This document shows, piece by piece, positions 22,204 to 33,788 of a stretch of DNA of 64,000 nt. The stretch comes from Gymnogyps californianus. Lineage: Eukaryota > Chordata > Aves > Accipitriformes > Cathartidae. Where the stretch lies: assembly GCF_018139145.2 (NCBI RefSeq), contig NC_059475.1, positions 15,752,937 through 15,816,936 of the forward strand, in the 5' to 3' direction. A program made the position numbers and the translations under genes. Within the stretch, counting starts at the first letter, position 1. Each line of letters starts with the position of its first letter. The notes beneath the pieces are model-generated. The model saw only the letters and a list, made by a program, of their open reading frames with translations. It had not been told where the DNA came from and did not search any database.

Positions 22204-23193
22204 GCTCCACTTAACAAAGGAAACAGACTCTTCAGTGAAGACAGATCTGCACATAACAGTAGAAACACTTGTGATACCATTGAAATATCTTGAATGGCAG
22301 TACTGAAATTTAAGAGTTCTGACTGTGGGTCACAGGGCTATGGCATGCTGTGGAACTTTTTATTTTATTTTTTTCCTTAAACAGGTGCTGTTCAAGAACA
22401 CAACAGTAGTGACGTACTTTTCAGGCTATATACAGTAACGAACAAAATATGTAGGGAAAAAAAAAAATCAAACAAAGGAATAACAATTCTGCCGCAATTA
22501 AAAAAAAAAGAAACAGGAAAGAACAATCTTTCAAACTGAATGATCAAATATTACTATCAAATGCATCCATTTAGTAAAGCAGGTAGATTCTAAGTGTAAA
22601 GATTTCAGCTATGGGTGTTCAGACAACACTTGATAGAAGAAAATCTGTGAGAAAATAATGGCTACTTCCTACAGAGACATTTCTAAAGATAGATACTGCC
22701 TTTGGAAAAATAACTGTTTACTGCCTATAATTCTAGATAAATTCTCAGCAAGCATGAGCTTTCTCCATGGTTGGCAAAGCCAGCCATTAGTTCTTTCAAA
22801 TCAAGCCACCCTTGTGTATTCAGTGATCAGCACACCCACAAAGTGCTAGTCATCTTCTAAAACATCACTGGGGATGGCTGCACAGGGTAGCTTCTTTACC
22901 CTCAAGGTCAAAGTTTACCATCATTTTACATAAGGAAACTGCTCTCTGGGCACTCTGCTCCAACAAAATCCATACATTTTGCAAGAACACCACTCCGATC
23001 CTCCTGCTCATCTCGTTGTTGCTCTTCTCCACCCACCCCATGAAAGAAGCATTATCTTGCTAATTTTTTTTCTCAAGTTTTAAAGCTAACGTAGAGCTAA
23101 CAACACTGGAAAAATGCATCTGGGGCAAAGGCAGGGTATGGAAAATATTGTCCCCATTACTTGTATGCACTCACCAGGAGACAGCAAGACCTT
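22204..23193. other. Sequence right of the Ig locus, nothing recognised
   Basis: No transmembrane or cytoplasmic exon could be identified here, although one would be needed to finish a membrane-bound Ig protein. Several A-rich runs occur near 22457 and 22500. Confidence 0.4.
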
Positions 23194-23520
23194 AGAATCA
23201 CAGAATCATTTAGGTTGGAAAAGATCTTTAAGATCATCAAGTCCAACTGTAAACCTAACACTGCCAAGTCCACCACTAAACTGTGTTCTTAAGTGCCACA
23301 TCCACACACATTTTAAATATCTCCAGGGATGGTGACTCAACCACTTCCCTGGGCAGCCTGTTCCAATGCTTGACAACCTTTTCAGTGAAGAAATTTTTCC
23401 TACTACCCAATTTAAACCTCCTCTGGCACAACTTGAGGCCATTTCCTCTCATCCTATCACTTGTTACTCAGGAAAAGAGACCAACACCCACCTCACTACA
23501 ACCTCCTTTCAGGTACTTGA
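23194..23520 (-). mobile_element. CR1 LINE, 3' end fragment
   Basis: The left edge reads AGAATCACAGAATCATTTAG, the complement of the short terminal repeat of chicken-repeat-1 elements. It is followed by the well-known avian CR1 tail, including GGGATGGTGACTCAACCACT and CCCTGGGCAGCCTGTTCCA. The element is on the minus strand and 5'-truncated, as most CR1 copies are. Only non-coding and degraded 3' sequence is present. The right edge, after CTACAACCTCCTTTCAGG, is approximate. Confidence 0.93.
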
Positions 23521-26500
23521 CAAATGGGGCAAGCTGACCTCAGACCACGACATAAACATTCAAGTCATTCAAATGTCTCAGCATATAGGATTATACAGTA
23601 TGTACAAGGGCCATATTCTCTCATGCTAGAGAAAAAGGAAATAAAACAGGACTTTACTCACAAGGCACAGGAAGAAGTTCCCAGGAGATACTGAAGCAGA
23701 AGGAGACTTTTAACATAAAACGTGGGGAACAGCATCACTGTTGCAGCAAAGGCACCATCAGGGACTATTTGAGTCAGCTGCCCATGCCATTAACCTAATA
23801 GTGCCCAACCCTAAGTGGGAAATCCAGGTGCTAATTAACTCCCTGGCAAGCTGTCTTGGATTTAAAGGCCCAGGATTTAACATGGGGGCCTGATTTGAAG
23901 CTCAGTGAAGTCAAGGGCTCCTGCTGCTGGCATTGATGCTTACTGTCAATCTCTGTGCCTCAGCTCTGCTCAGGAATAATGTTATTATAACAACAACAAT
24001 GCTATTTATACACTGTGCCTACCCTCTCTTGGGCAGAGAAAACATAAATGCAAAACAATAAGCAGGTGTTTGCCACTTAAAATAGCAAATGAACAAGGAA
24101 CATCCAGGGAAGGAAAAGGGTGGCTCCCACCTCCTGCCACAGGATGTGGCAGCCCTACTCCCAGCTCAGGGCCTCGCCACCCTCAAGGCAGCAGGGGCAG
24201 GGGGCTGGGATGGGATGCTCGATGCCTCCTGCCAGGGCGGGCCCCAGCTCCTGTGAGGGAGGAAAGAGGAGACATGTGCCTCTGTGGGGCCACCATCACA
24301 GGGCCTCTGGGCTTCCTCCAGTTCAGATGGGATTGATTATTAAGGCTGCTCAGCTTTGCAGTAAGGGAGCTGGTTAGGAGAACTCTCATAGAGTTGCCAT
24401 ATGCATTTAAACTCAACAAGTAAGTCAGGCACAAAGTGACAGGGGCAAGTGGTGAAGAGGGGCTGCAGGTTTTGATTTTTGGAAATTACTTTTAAACTGA
24501 GTCATTCCCCTGTGATGATTCTTTAAAGTCACACTATGTATTAAAATAGAGGCGTAAGCCAGAAAAACATGCAGCGTACTGTCCTCTGTAGGCACCCAGC
24601 AGTGCTAAGAGCAGGATGGAGGCAGCGGTATCTGCAGCCTCTCAAGAATGTCTTCTGCTCTTTTAATAGTTCTCCTTGAGGGGGGTGTGGAGGTTTGTAT
24701 CACATATCTTTCTCCTGTTGCTGGATCAAAAATAGTACACTGAGTCATTTGTTACAGGCAGTTAGACAGTCACCAGCCACGTTGAGCACACATCCCACCG
24801 CCTGCTCCGGTCCAGCTTACCCAAGGCCTCCTTCACACGAGGGTCTTCTCACCTCAAATAGCAGCTTTGCTTGAGTAAGGTCTGCAGCACTGATTAAATC
24901 CCTTTTTCTGCTACAGCACATGCTTTCAACAGGTTGGCAGATTACGTCCTTTGATCCAAAAATCCACTGAAATGGGTGAGGATTTTTCTACTGCCTTCCA
25001 GGAACCCTGGGTCAGGGCTGTTGGGTTTCAGATGTCCACCTTGGAACGGGACAGCTGGCCCTGGATGAATGCAGGGCCACACAGGAACATGCACTGCAAA
25101 GAGCATTGACCTTGCCCATTTTCAGTGGCAACACCAGTATGACTTTGAGCATGGAGAGAGAGAAAGGCGTAACAAGGGAGCCTAAAATGCAGTGATTTTG
25201 AGCCTCCTTCTCTTCTCCCTCAACCCTATCCTGAAGAGCTAAACCACTTTCCCTTCTGCAGGGAACTACAAAATGAACAACAGGGAATAATCTATGGTAG
25301 TTTATTAATATCCAGTTCCTAGGAATAGATATTTCCATGCTTTGTACAAGGAATCACTGTGAAGGTTGCAAGCTTGGCAATTTCACAGAGGTTTTTGGGT
25401 TTCTAATATCTATTTTATTTTTGCATTTTATTTCCCAAAGCACTCTTGCACTTTATCCCAAATCAAAACAATCTGTGCTAGCAGACCTACAATAATTACC
25501 TTTAGGGGTGACCGATGTACAAAGAAAGAGTGGAAGAGGAAGGAAAACATGAAGAAACAAATTCAGCTTTCAAAGAACTATTAATTACTCATTATTGATA
25601 TTATTAACTATTAATAAATAACTAACCACAAGAATCAGCTGCCACAAAGCCCTCCTAACACAACAGGGCTCTGTTGTGACTTGTACCTTGCTCAACACGC
25701 AGCAATATTCACCCACTGGGTTGAGCAATGCTGATCATGCCCAGCCTGCAATCTCACCTTACAGGGCAGACCGAATTTTGACATTGACCCCGTTGCTAAT
25801 CTATGCTAGCATGTAAACCTTGGCCTTGTTAAAGACCTGTATACCAGCCTCTCATATCTGCTTTTTAGGTCTCTGATCGCTCATCTCAGCGTTGTCACAC
25901 CTTTGTTGGTGTGAAGGGCTTCAAAAGAAAATAGTTTATTACTTCTTGACATTGTCTTCCCACTGTGTCACTTGTGGATTTTAAATGTATTCATTTTGTG
26001 TCCCTGACCCTCTTTTGCCTTAATATGCAGCCTCTTGAGTTCACTTCTGGTTTGTATCTATATTATAGGGACATTGTCCTGCTGAAGTACACTGCTATAC
26101 TACTATACTTATCATGTGCCTTGGGGGATAAAGAGACAAAGCCAGACCTTGTTCTACTCTAATTTTGTATACCTATGTCACTTGATTTCATTAGGAAACG
26201 CAACATGAAACTGACACGCCCAGTGGCTGTGTTCTCACCAGCAGGCACTACAAGTATTTTAAAACTATGGCATATAACATAAGTGTTCTCCAGTCTCTGT
26301 TTCTGATTAATAAGCTCTGTGATCCTTCTGTCCATGCAAACAGCTTAACAAACTCCAATTCGAATGCACTAAACAGTGTGAACTATGAATATCAACTGGT
26401 AATGGTCTCCAGACTCTGAAGCACAGGAAAGGCAATTCCCATGGACGTAGCTGGTTCCACCACACCCTAAACTCAGCAATGGGTTGCTACAAAACCTACA

Positions 26501-29500
26501 GCTTCCCACTTCTGGTGTCCATGTCTTCCCCTCTCAGGGCAAGCCCCGAGCATTTAGCCGGCAGCTTCCCTCACACTGGTTTCTGTGCAGAGGACATGTG
26601 GAGAGGTAGCGGCGGTGGGAGCCACAGCGCACTCCCCCAGCTGCTCAGTAGGATCCCAGCTGCAATATCACCTACCAAAAAGCAGACGTAGGCTGAGAGA
26701 GAAAGTTCAAAAGCCCACTCACTTTGGCCTTCAACTACGGAAAACGCAGCATTTGCTTATTGCTAAGAATGAGGACTTTTCTACGTCAAATGATAGCACT
26801 GACGCCTTCTTCAGAACCTTCCTACAGAGAACGGGGGCGGTCAGCAGAAGCACAACTTTAAGAACAATTTCAGATATTTGTGTTCCCAAATACTTTGTAA
26901 ATGACAAAATGAAAGGATCCTCACAAAGAAGTAATATCCCTAGTACAAAATAACTACACTTATTCTTCCTTGCTCTGCCCCTGAAATGCTTCTGAATATT
27001 TTAAACGGTGAAAGAACAGAAGGATTTAAAATTACAAGAATACTGAGATTCAAAATCACCAATACTTTGATTGAAATAATTCACTATGGTGATTTTAATA
27101 GTACAAATCCTGCCTTCCTCATAATATTACGATGCCTATTTATTGCAAGACTTCAGAAAATTAGGCATATTCTTGTAAAAGAAGTGACATAAAAGGTGGT
27201 CCTGAAAGCAGCCCAGCGAATGCAAGCTGTTTCCTCCCATCTTTCCCCTCCCATCTCACAGTGAACAAAGAGAATTTTCTACCTCTCTGTAGCACAGATT
27301 TCCCGGAGGAAAAAAGAGGCTTGCATCAGTTCCTGAAAATAGTTGCATGGTAGTGCTGTTGAAACTGCTTCACATTTAGGTCAACTCTTGAAAAGAGCCT
27401 TAAAATGCTACCAGAGCTGAAGAGGCTTTACGTGAGAACCTTAAGGTCTATCTTACACATTGAAATAAGGCACTAAGGAGACCAAGGAAAAGCCAATGAT
27501 TTCAAGTCACTGGAAAGCTAACTCTAATATTTTGTCTATGACTCTTGTAAGAATAGAGCAGTAGTATTGTGACAAGTGATAAAAAACAATGACCTTTCAA
27601 AGGAACAAAGGTGTCTAGGAAATGCAAATAGCTCTACTGTAAGTGCCCCTCTGATGGGCAATGCGAGATGGAACAGAGGCAGTAAAAGGGAAAGCTGGAA
27701 AATAATGTGACAATTGGACTCAGTCTTACAGAAGAAATTTAATCATCAAAGGCATTTAATCATTCCCTGTTTTAAAAAATAGGATTTTTTATGATTACAA
27801 ATGTAAAATATGCCTTTCCAAATTTCTTTGCTGACTGCTTGTTAATGCTAGTTCGACTGTCTTTTCATTGTGAAACACATACCACATTTTCAGAGCTGTT
27901 CACAGAATACTATTGGTGTATTGGGAATTTGGAAGCTGAACAGGCAGTTATTCTCTTAACTGGCAGTCTGATAATGGTGATACAGGTCTTCATAAAACTG
28001 AACTGTATAAATATTGAAAATATAACTACTATTTTATCATTTTAAAACAACCTTTGATTTTACCCAAACATTATTTCATTTTAATATAGATGCCTGAAAA
28101 TATTCCATAGTCAATATGGAAGTTTTGTCACACTTTTGAATGTTTGTCATATTGTTACACTGACAAGGCATCAAAAATTTGCCATATTGTTGCCAACACA
28201 AACCATTTTAAGTGTCTGTCGTGAACTACATAACACACAAGAACTTGATACTGGAAGCTCCTTGAATAATTAAGTTGAAAGTAACTTGGTGCCTCTGCAC
28301 AGCTTGTGTAACCAGGTGTTGGATCAGTTCTGTAATGCTTATTTAGGTTTTATTTGGACAATATTATCTTTTTTTACTTGAGTGGCAGTTTGCCCTGTTA
28401 ATAGAACACTGTAGTTAATGCTGCTGCTATCTCCTAATAACCCTGCACAGAAATAAAGTTGCTGCTGTTATTAATATCCCCAGATAGAGGATTTGCAGGA
28501 GTGTGCTAAGAGGAATTGCTCCTATTGTCACTGTGGAACTGAGGGGGTGAACATGGCTCCTTCATGTTTGCTGGTAAATGCCAGATCTTGAATTCAGCTA
28601 AAAACCAAGGCAGGCACTGGCTGTGTGGGGAGGTCAGGATATAAATGGAAAGGGAATCGTTTCCTCAGCAGGAGTATGTTTTGTGACACAGCATCCCAGA
28701 AGTGACCACACTGTCTTACACATCCCTCCTTTCCCTAAGCACAAAAACCTCGGCTTCTTTTACAAAAGGGAAAGGAGTGAAAGGTTTTGCCTGCTGCATG
28801 CAGATGTAATTTCAGCATTCAGCATTGCCCTTTCATTTAAAATATCTAATTCTATTTATATTCCCTGATTATCTAACAGAATTCACTCTGACCTCTGGGG
28901 GAGATTAATTTTTTTACTGGGTATTCTATTGCCATGTGGCTCTGTGTGTGTGTGGAATGTTGCTTCTCTTTATTTAGAAATTAGAATATAGAATTTTTCC
29001 TATTTATAATTAATTTCAGTTGTATACGATCTGCTACTCTTTTTAAAGCCAAAACACTGCTTACTATCAGAAATGTACAGTCCAAAAAGGTATTCCTGAA
29101 TGTTTTATTTTGGAAGTGTAAAGGGTTTTAAAATAAACAAAAGTAAATATTCAAATACATTTCATATTGCATGTGGTAGGAGTGGCTCCATACAATACAA
29201 TATGGATGAAGCAAATCTGGCAGTTAATTTCTTTGAGACATAGAGTACAATACATAGACACTTCCAGATCTGGTCTTGTGTCATACATAACATTGCCTGA
29301 CCCTTTTGTTATCATTTAAATCCAGCCTACTTTATTAATTATTAATATTTTATTTTGCTATATTGATTGTTCAAGTTAGAAAAAAACAGTTAAAAACTAC
29401 TGACTTGAGGACACTGCAAGACCCTAAGTACTGCAATCTCTGAGGATAAATACACATTTATTTTTTGATAAAATAAGTCATTACCTGCAGATGAATCAAT

Positions 29501-29768
29501 GCAAAATGTTCGTGCAATTAAATAGGACAGTCTGAATTGAAATTTAAAGCTGCAGACCATGATTTTCCTACTCCCAGTGCTGCTTGAAATCTGTCACACC
29601 TTTAAAAAAATATAATTAGCTTTAGATTTATCCCACAATAAATAACACCAGAACATACCTTGTGGTACCAACCTGAATTTAAAAAAAAGTAAGAGGCCAC
29701 CTCAGTGTTTTGAGTTTATGAGATCTTTCAGACAGAAAGCCCTAACAGAGTTTCCCAGTCAAAAGGCA
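23521..29768. other. Long intergenic stretch, no gene recognised
   Basis: This is about 6.2 kb between the CR1 fragment and the KCNJ11 stop. It is mostly AT-rich, with one GC-rich patch at about 24120-24330. It should include the KCNJ11 3'UTR on its right side. Open frames here are short and lack splice signals or similarity I can name. Confidence 0.5.
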
Positions 29769-30971
29769 TCAGGAAGGCTCATCGCATATGGTAAACTTGG
29801 GCTTTAGCTTGACAGACCTCTTCCTTATTGTGCCTTTAGGGGACAATGGCATGGTGTCCATAATGCTCTTGTCCTCCTCCAGCTGCCTAGCAGTGCACGA
29901 AGGGGTGGGCACTTTCACCGTGTTGCCAAATTTAGAGTAGTCCACAGAGTATCGCCCATCTTCCTCTGCCACAATGGGCACAAACCTCTGGCCCCAGAGG
30001 ATTTCATCCGCCAGGTAGGAGGTTCTGGCTTGAGTGGTGATGCCAGTGGTCTCCACTACCCCTTCCAAGATGACGATGATCTCCAGGTCCTCATGGTGGT
30101 GAAGGTTCAGAGGGGAGATGTCATAGAGGGGGCTGTTCTTGTCTATCACGTGGTAGATGATGAGTGGGGAGACAAGGAAGATGCTGTTGCCCCCCACGGG
30201 GTTCTCCATCTGGATGTCGATCTGGTTGAGGGGCACCACCTCCCCCTCCAGGCTGGCGGTCTTCTTCACCACCTGCATGCGGATGGTGGCGCTGATGATC
30301 ATGCTTTTCCGGAGGTCACCTACCCGCAGCATGAAGCAGAGCTTGCCCTCCCGCAGGGCGATGACTGCGTGCTTGCTGAAGATGAGGGTCTCGGCCCGGC
30401 GGTGGGCCTGCGAGGTCTTCATGAAGATGCAGCCCAGCATGATGGCGTTGATAACCAGCCCCACAATGTTCTGCACAATCAGCACCAGGATGGCGGCTGG
30501 GCACTCCTCTGTCACCATGCGTCCCCCAAAGCCAATTGTCACCTGCACCTCAATGGAGAAGAGGAAGGCGGAGGTGAAGGAGTGGATGCTGGTCACGCAG
30601 GGCACAAAGCCGTCCGGGGCCCCTGCCGCCCCCTCTCCGGGGTCACGCTGCAGCCGGGTGCTGTGGTCCAGGTCCCCGTGGGCGAAGGCGATGAGCCACC
30701 AGACCATGCCGAAGAGCAGCCAGCTGCAGAGGAAGGACATGGTGAAGATGAGCAGCGTGTGAGGCCACTTGAGGTCCACCAGGGTGGTGAAGACGTCCTG
30801 GAGGAAGCGTCCCTGCTCCCGGATGTTTTTATGGGCCACGTTGCAGGCACCGTTCTTGCCCACAAAACGCGCCCGCCGCTCCCGTGCGCGGTACCGGGCA
30901 TGATCCGGCACATCCTCCGCCAGCCGGGTCAGCACGTACTCCTCGGGGATGATCCCCTTCCTCGACAGCAT
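29769..30971 (-). CDS. KCNJ11: Kir6.2, pore subunit of the ATP-sensitive K+ channel (single coding exon, complete)
   Basis: Inward-rectifier channel; four Kir6.2 and four SUR1 subunits form the beta-cell and neuronal KATP channel. The 400-residue frame starts [20 protein letters not shown], as in mammals, with a purine at -3. Features in order: cytoplasmic N terminus with [13 protein letters not shown] (including the ATP-site Arg), slide helix [14 protein letters not shown], first helix, extracellular turret, pore helix and filter [14 protein letters not shown], second helix with [15 protein letters not shown]2/ATP-site [14 protein letters not shown], and the cytoplasmic domain with [20 protein letters not shown]. 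An RKR ER-retention signal lies near the C terminus ([11 protein letters not shown]). Mammalian Kir6.2 is 390 residues; here the turret between GDL and CVTS is about 14 residues longer and the C-terminal tail about 5 shorter. The intronless coding region matches the family. Confidence 0.98.
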   Translation of the reverse strand: MLSRKGIIPEEYVLTRLAEDVPDHARYRARERRARFVGKNGACNVAHKNIREQGRFLQDVFTTLVDLKWPHTLLIFTMSFLCSWLLFGMVWWLIAFAHGDLDHSTRLQRDPGEGAAGAPDGFVPCVTSIHSFTSAFLFSIEVQVTIGFGGRMVTEECPAAILVLIVQNIVGLVINAIMLGCIFMKTSQAHRRAETLIFSKHAVIALREGKLCFMLRVGDLRKSMIISATIRMQVVKKTASLEGEVVPLNQIDIQMENPVGGNSIFLVSPLIIYHVIDKNSPLYDISPLNLHHHEDLEIIVILEGVVETTGITTQARTSYLADEILWGQRFVPIVAEEDGRYSVDYSKFGNTVKVPTPSCTARQLEEDKSIMDTMPLSPKGTIRKRSVKLKPKFTICDEPS

Positions 30972-31490
30972 GGCTCCCCGCCGCCACCGCCGCTCCGCCG
31001 CTCAGCGCCGCCCCATGCAGCCGCCGCTCCGCCGGGGGCGGGAGGGAGGGGGGGACGGCCGTGCCGCGGGGGCCGAGCGGGTGCACGGCGCCGCCGCAGC
31101 CCCCGCCGGAGCCGGCCCCGGCGGCGTGGCGGCGGCGGCGGCAGCGGCAGCGGAGAGGTGGCGGGGTCCGCGGCGGCCACCAGGCGGCGCCGTCTAGGCC
31201 GAGAGAGGTCGAGCCCGGCCCCACCGGTTCCCGGCGTGTGGGGCCGGGCTCGACCGCTCGCTCCCGGCCTCGGTGTTGCGGTCCCCGAGCCGGTACCGGC
31301 CCACGGCGAGCCCGAAGCGGAGGGCCCAGGGGCTGAAGCGTTCCCACGCGCGTGTGTGGAGGAGTCGCGCGCGCCTCCGCGTAAAGGTCGTTGGGCAACG
31401 GGCGCAACGGAAGGCGGTTAAAAACCGTTGGGCGCCGCTTCCCAACGTCGCCCTGTGGGAAGGGAATGGGGGAGCCGAGTCCCGGATTGC
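30880..31490 (-). promoter_or_regulatory. KCNJ11: CpG-island promoter of KCNJ11
   Basis: The sequence around and upstream of the start codon is very GC- and CpG-rich against an AT-rich background. A GC box (GGGGGCGGG, 31034-31042) lies about 65 bases upstream of the ATG. I see no TATA box at a suitable distance. The CpG island extends over the first coding third and well into the upstream flank. The exact transcription start cannot be placed. Confidence 0.7.
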
Positions 31491-32640
31491 TCCCCGGTGA
31501 GCGCTGGGTGCGTTTCTTTACCTTTTTACCTCAGGTTTTTGTTTTGTTTTTGTTTTTGTTTTTTTTCCCGAGGAAGGGGGAGGCCGGTTTTCGGGCCGCG
31601 GTGGTGTGAGCGATCCCCTTTTCCCGGAGCCGATTTCTGTAAATATTTGTTCGAGGATGGATTTGCTGCCAGTACCTGGCTTCCATTAACAGCCGCTACT
31701 TCACGGGACGGTGTGATTTCAGGTTGGGCAATTATTCCATGAAACAGAAAACAAAATGGTACTGGGGATTTTTTTAAAGGAAATCTTTAATGCAAAAAAA
31801 AAAAAAAAAAATCCTGAAATTCACCTGTACGTCTTTCTGTAAGTAGGAGGAAAGCATTCATCTAATGCATTGTGCAGGCAATGGTAGGAAATTTCCTTGA
31901 AGAGGCCAAGTCCAAGGACGTAATAGTTAAACAGAGACCTGGAACTAAAGGGGCTCAATCCCACTTATAAAATTTGCTAGAGTTAGTTAGCCGTGACTAA
32001 GGAAGGATTTTTCTGAAAGAAGGAGCTCATGAAATGATGTGAGCTGTGACTGCTCAGGAAAATGCCTACTGTCTAAATAGCAGTAAAAGTTGCAAAAGAA
32101 TGATCCGGCTGCAAATTGTTAACCCACAGTGACATGAACTTACAGACAGACATCAAAATCGCCAGAAGAGGCAATAAAAGGAGACAGGAAGCTAGATCTT
32201 GTGTGTGGCAGTATGATGTCTGTGTGTGTATAAATACATACACGTGCATGCATATAAGGATCTATCTTGGTGACAAGATGCGTTATTTAAAAACACTCCG
32301 ATGTGACTGCCCCACTGTTTAAATAGCAATATTCTAATTCATGTGTTTACTTACTCTCACCTAAATGTTTTTTTTCTATTTCAGTTTAGACACCAACATT
32401 GTAGAGTTGCTAAAGGATCCTAGGATATTCTGGATAAGAGGTTTTTCTTTAGTGCCAGTGGATTTATGATTGTATTTTTCTAATTGTATGTGTCCATGGA
32501 CTTTCCCTTCAGTTTTGGCTCTAAGTGCTTTGGTATGCACTGTAAGCAGTTATTGGCATTGATTCCCTGGGCAAGGCAATTGCCCAGTTGATGGATGGGA
32601 GCCAGCCAGTTGGGGTTGAAATTAACTTTCACCATCTATA

Positions 32641-32777
32641 GCTACTTACAGCTGCCATCAGCTGGAGAACCACACCTTTGACAAGTAGATCTTCAAACTA
32701 CTTCATCCATTTGGGTTTTTTTGCCACTTCTTTTCCTTCACCTCTGAGTGCTTATTGGCTGAGATGGGACAGCAAAG
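32641..32777 (+). repeat. Left unit of an inverted plus direct repeat cluster
   Basis: Bases 32650-32720 match, as an inverted copy, 33241-33312 with about six mismatches in 70, mostly transitions. The adjacent 32721-32777 matches 33732-33788 in direct orientation with about five mismatches in 57. The element family is not recognised. Confidence 0.75.
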
Positions 32778-33240
32778 CCCATCTAGGGATTTCAGAACAG
32801 TATTTTTAAGTAATCACTCTGAGCTCTCTGAGCAGTCGTTATAGGTCCTGTAATTAAACGATTACTATTACTTTAGACTATTTCTCCTTTTTATGTATGA
32901 ATAGTTGCATGTCCTTGGACACATCCATTCCTTTTGGAGGGGTCAGTTTCCCAATACTCCACGCTTTCTCTTGTTCTGGGTCATCTTTCTTGCCACTTTG
33001 ATAAATAGAACTAAAATAACAACAAGGTGCCCTGGCACCTGGCTACCAGGCCACTGAGCTTAGCCAAAGATATTTCCCCTTTCTCTGCATCACTTTGTCT
33101 GCTAGACATTTTTTTGTGTGCTTGCTGTGAATATGTCACCTGCACCTACACTTTTACTTTGTTAAGTACATGATATATATCTACAATTTAACTTTTTAAA
33201 AAATTGTATTTTTTATACTTTTCTTTCGAAACACTTTTAA

Positions 33241-33321
33241 AAAACCCAAACGGATGAAGTAATTTGCAGATTTACTTGTCAAAGGTGCGGTTCTCCGGCT
33301 GATGGCAGCTCATAGTTACTT
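33241..33321 (-). repeat. Inverted partner of the 32.65 kb repeat
   Basis: The reverse complement contains AGCTGCCATCAGC, AACCGCACCTTTGACAAGTA and ACTTCATCCGTTTGGGTTTT, matching the left copy at 32650-32720. This copy keeps CpG at several sites where the left copy has TpG or CpA. Confidence 0.75.
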
Positions 33322-33489
33322 CCAGCATTTTGAAGTGAGCATAAAGAGGCCCTATAACACCATGCAATACTCACTGGCAACATTTCACACTCTTTTGCAG
33401 AGATGGAAATAGGTATTCAAGAGGCAGTCATGTCTTTCGTGCCATTTTTCCTCACTCTTTTCTAATCGTTATCTTATTCTGTACCTTTT

Positions 33490-33505
33490 CCTCCAGAGGG
33501 CGGTA
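33490..33505 (+). promoter_or_regulatory. Candidate CTCF-binding motif between the two KATP genes
   Basis: CCTCCAGAGGGCGGTA agrees with the CTCF core CCACYAGRGGGCGCTA at all but about two positions. The location between KCNJ11 and ABCC8 would suit a boundary element. This is a motif match only. Confidence 0.3.
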
Positions 33506-33731
33506 AGTACATGAATGTAGAAGGGAAAAAAAAAAAACTGTCGGGGAGGAGTGTTTTAAAGGGAAAGGTAAATTGCTTCATAGCCTGGTGCTAGGAACGA
33601 CCCATGGAGCCTACTACAGCAAGGGGTGTTGCATGAACACACTCACTATGTTGGTTTTAGGAATCCTGAACTCTGTAGAGCTAGAAGGGTGTTTCCTTGT
33701 TTCCACTTCTGTTCTTTATTGGGACTGTCAT

Positions 33732-33788
33732 TTGCCACTTCTTTTCCTTCCCCTCTGAGCACTTACTGGCTGAGATGGGACACCAAAA
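33732..33788 (+). repeat. Direct partner of the 32.72 kb repeat
   Basis: TTGCCACTTCTTTTCCTTC and GGCTGAGATGGGACA occur in the same order and spacing as at 32721-32777. Confidence 0.75.

Noticed and set aside
23206..23537. Open frames at the CR1 fragment
   Set aside because: They fall in the non-coding 3' tail of CR1 and are not part of its reverse-transcriptase frame.
26585..26953. 122-codon open frame on the plus strand
   Set aside because: No recognisable domain, no splice signals of note and unremarkable composition; best seen as chance.
30030..31421. 463-codon open frame on the plus strand across KCNJ11
   Set aside because: It mirrors the GC-rich third positions of KCNJ11 and its CpG island. 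The product is low-complexity His/Gly/Arg/Pro sequence with no family resemblance, while the opposite strand is unmistakable Kir6.2.
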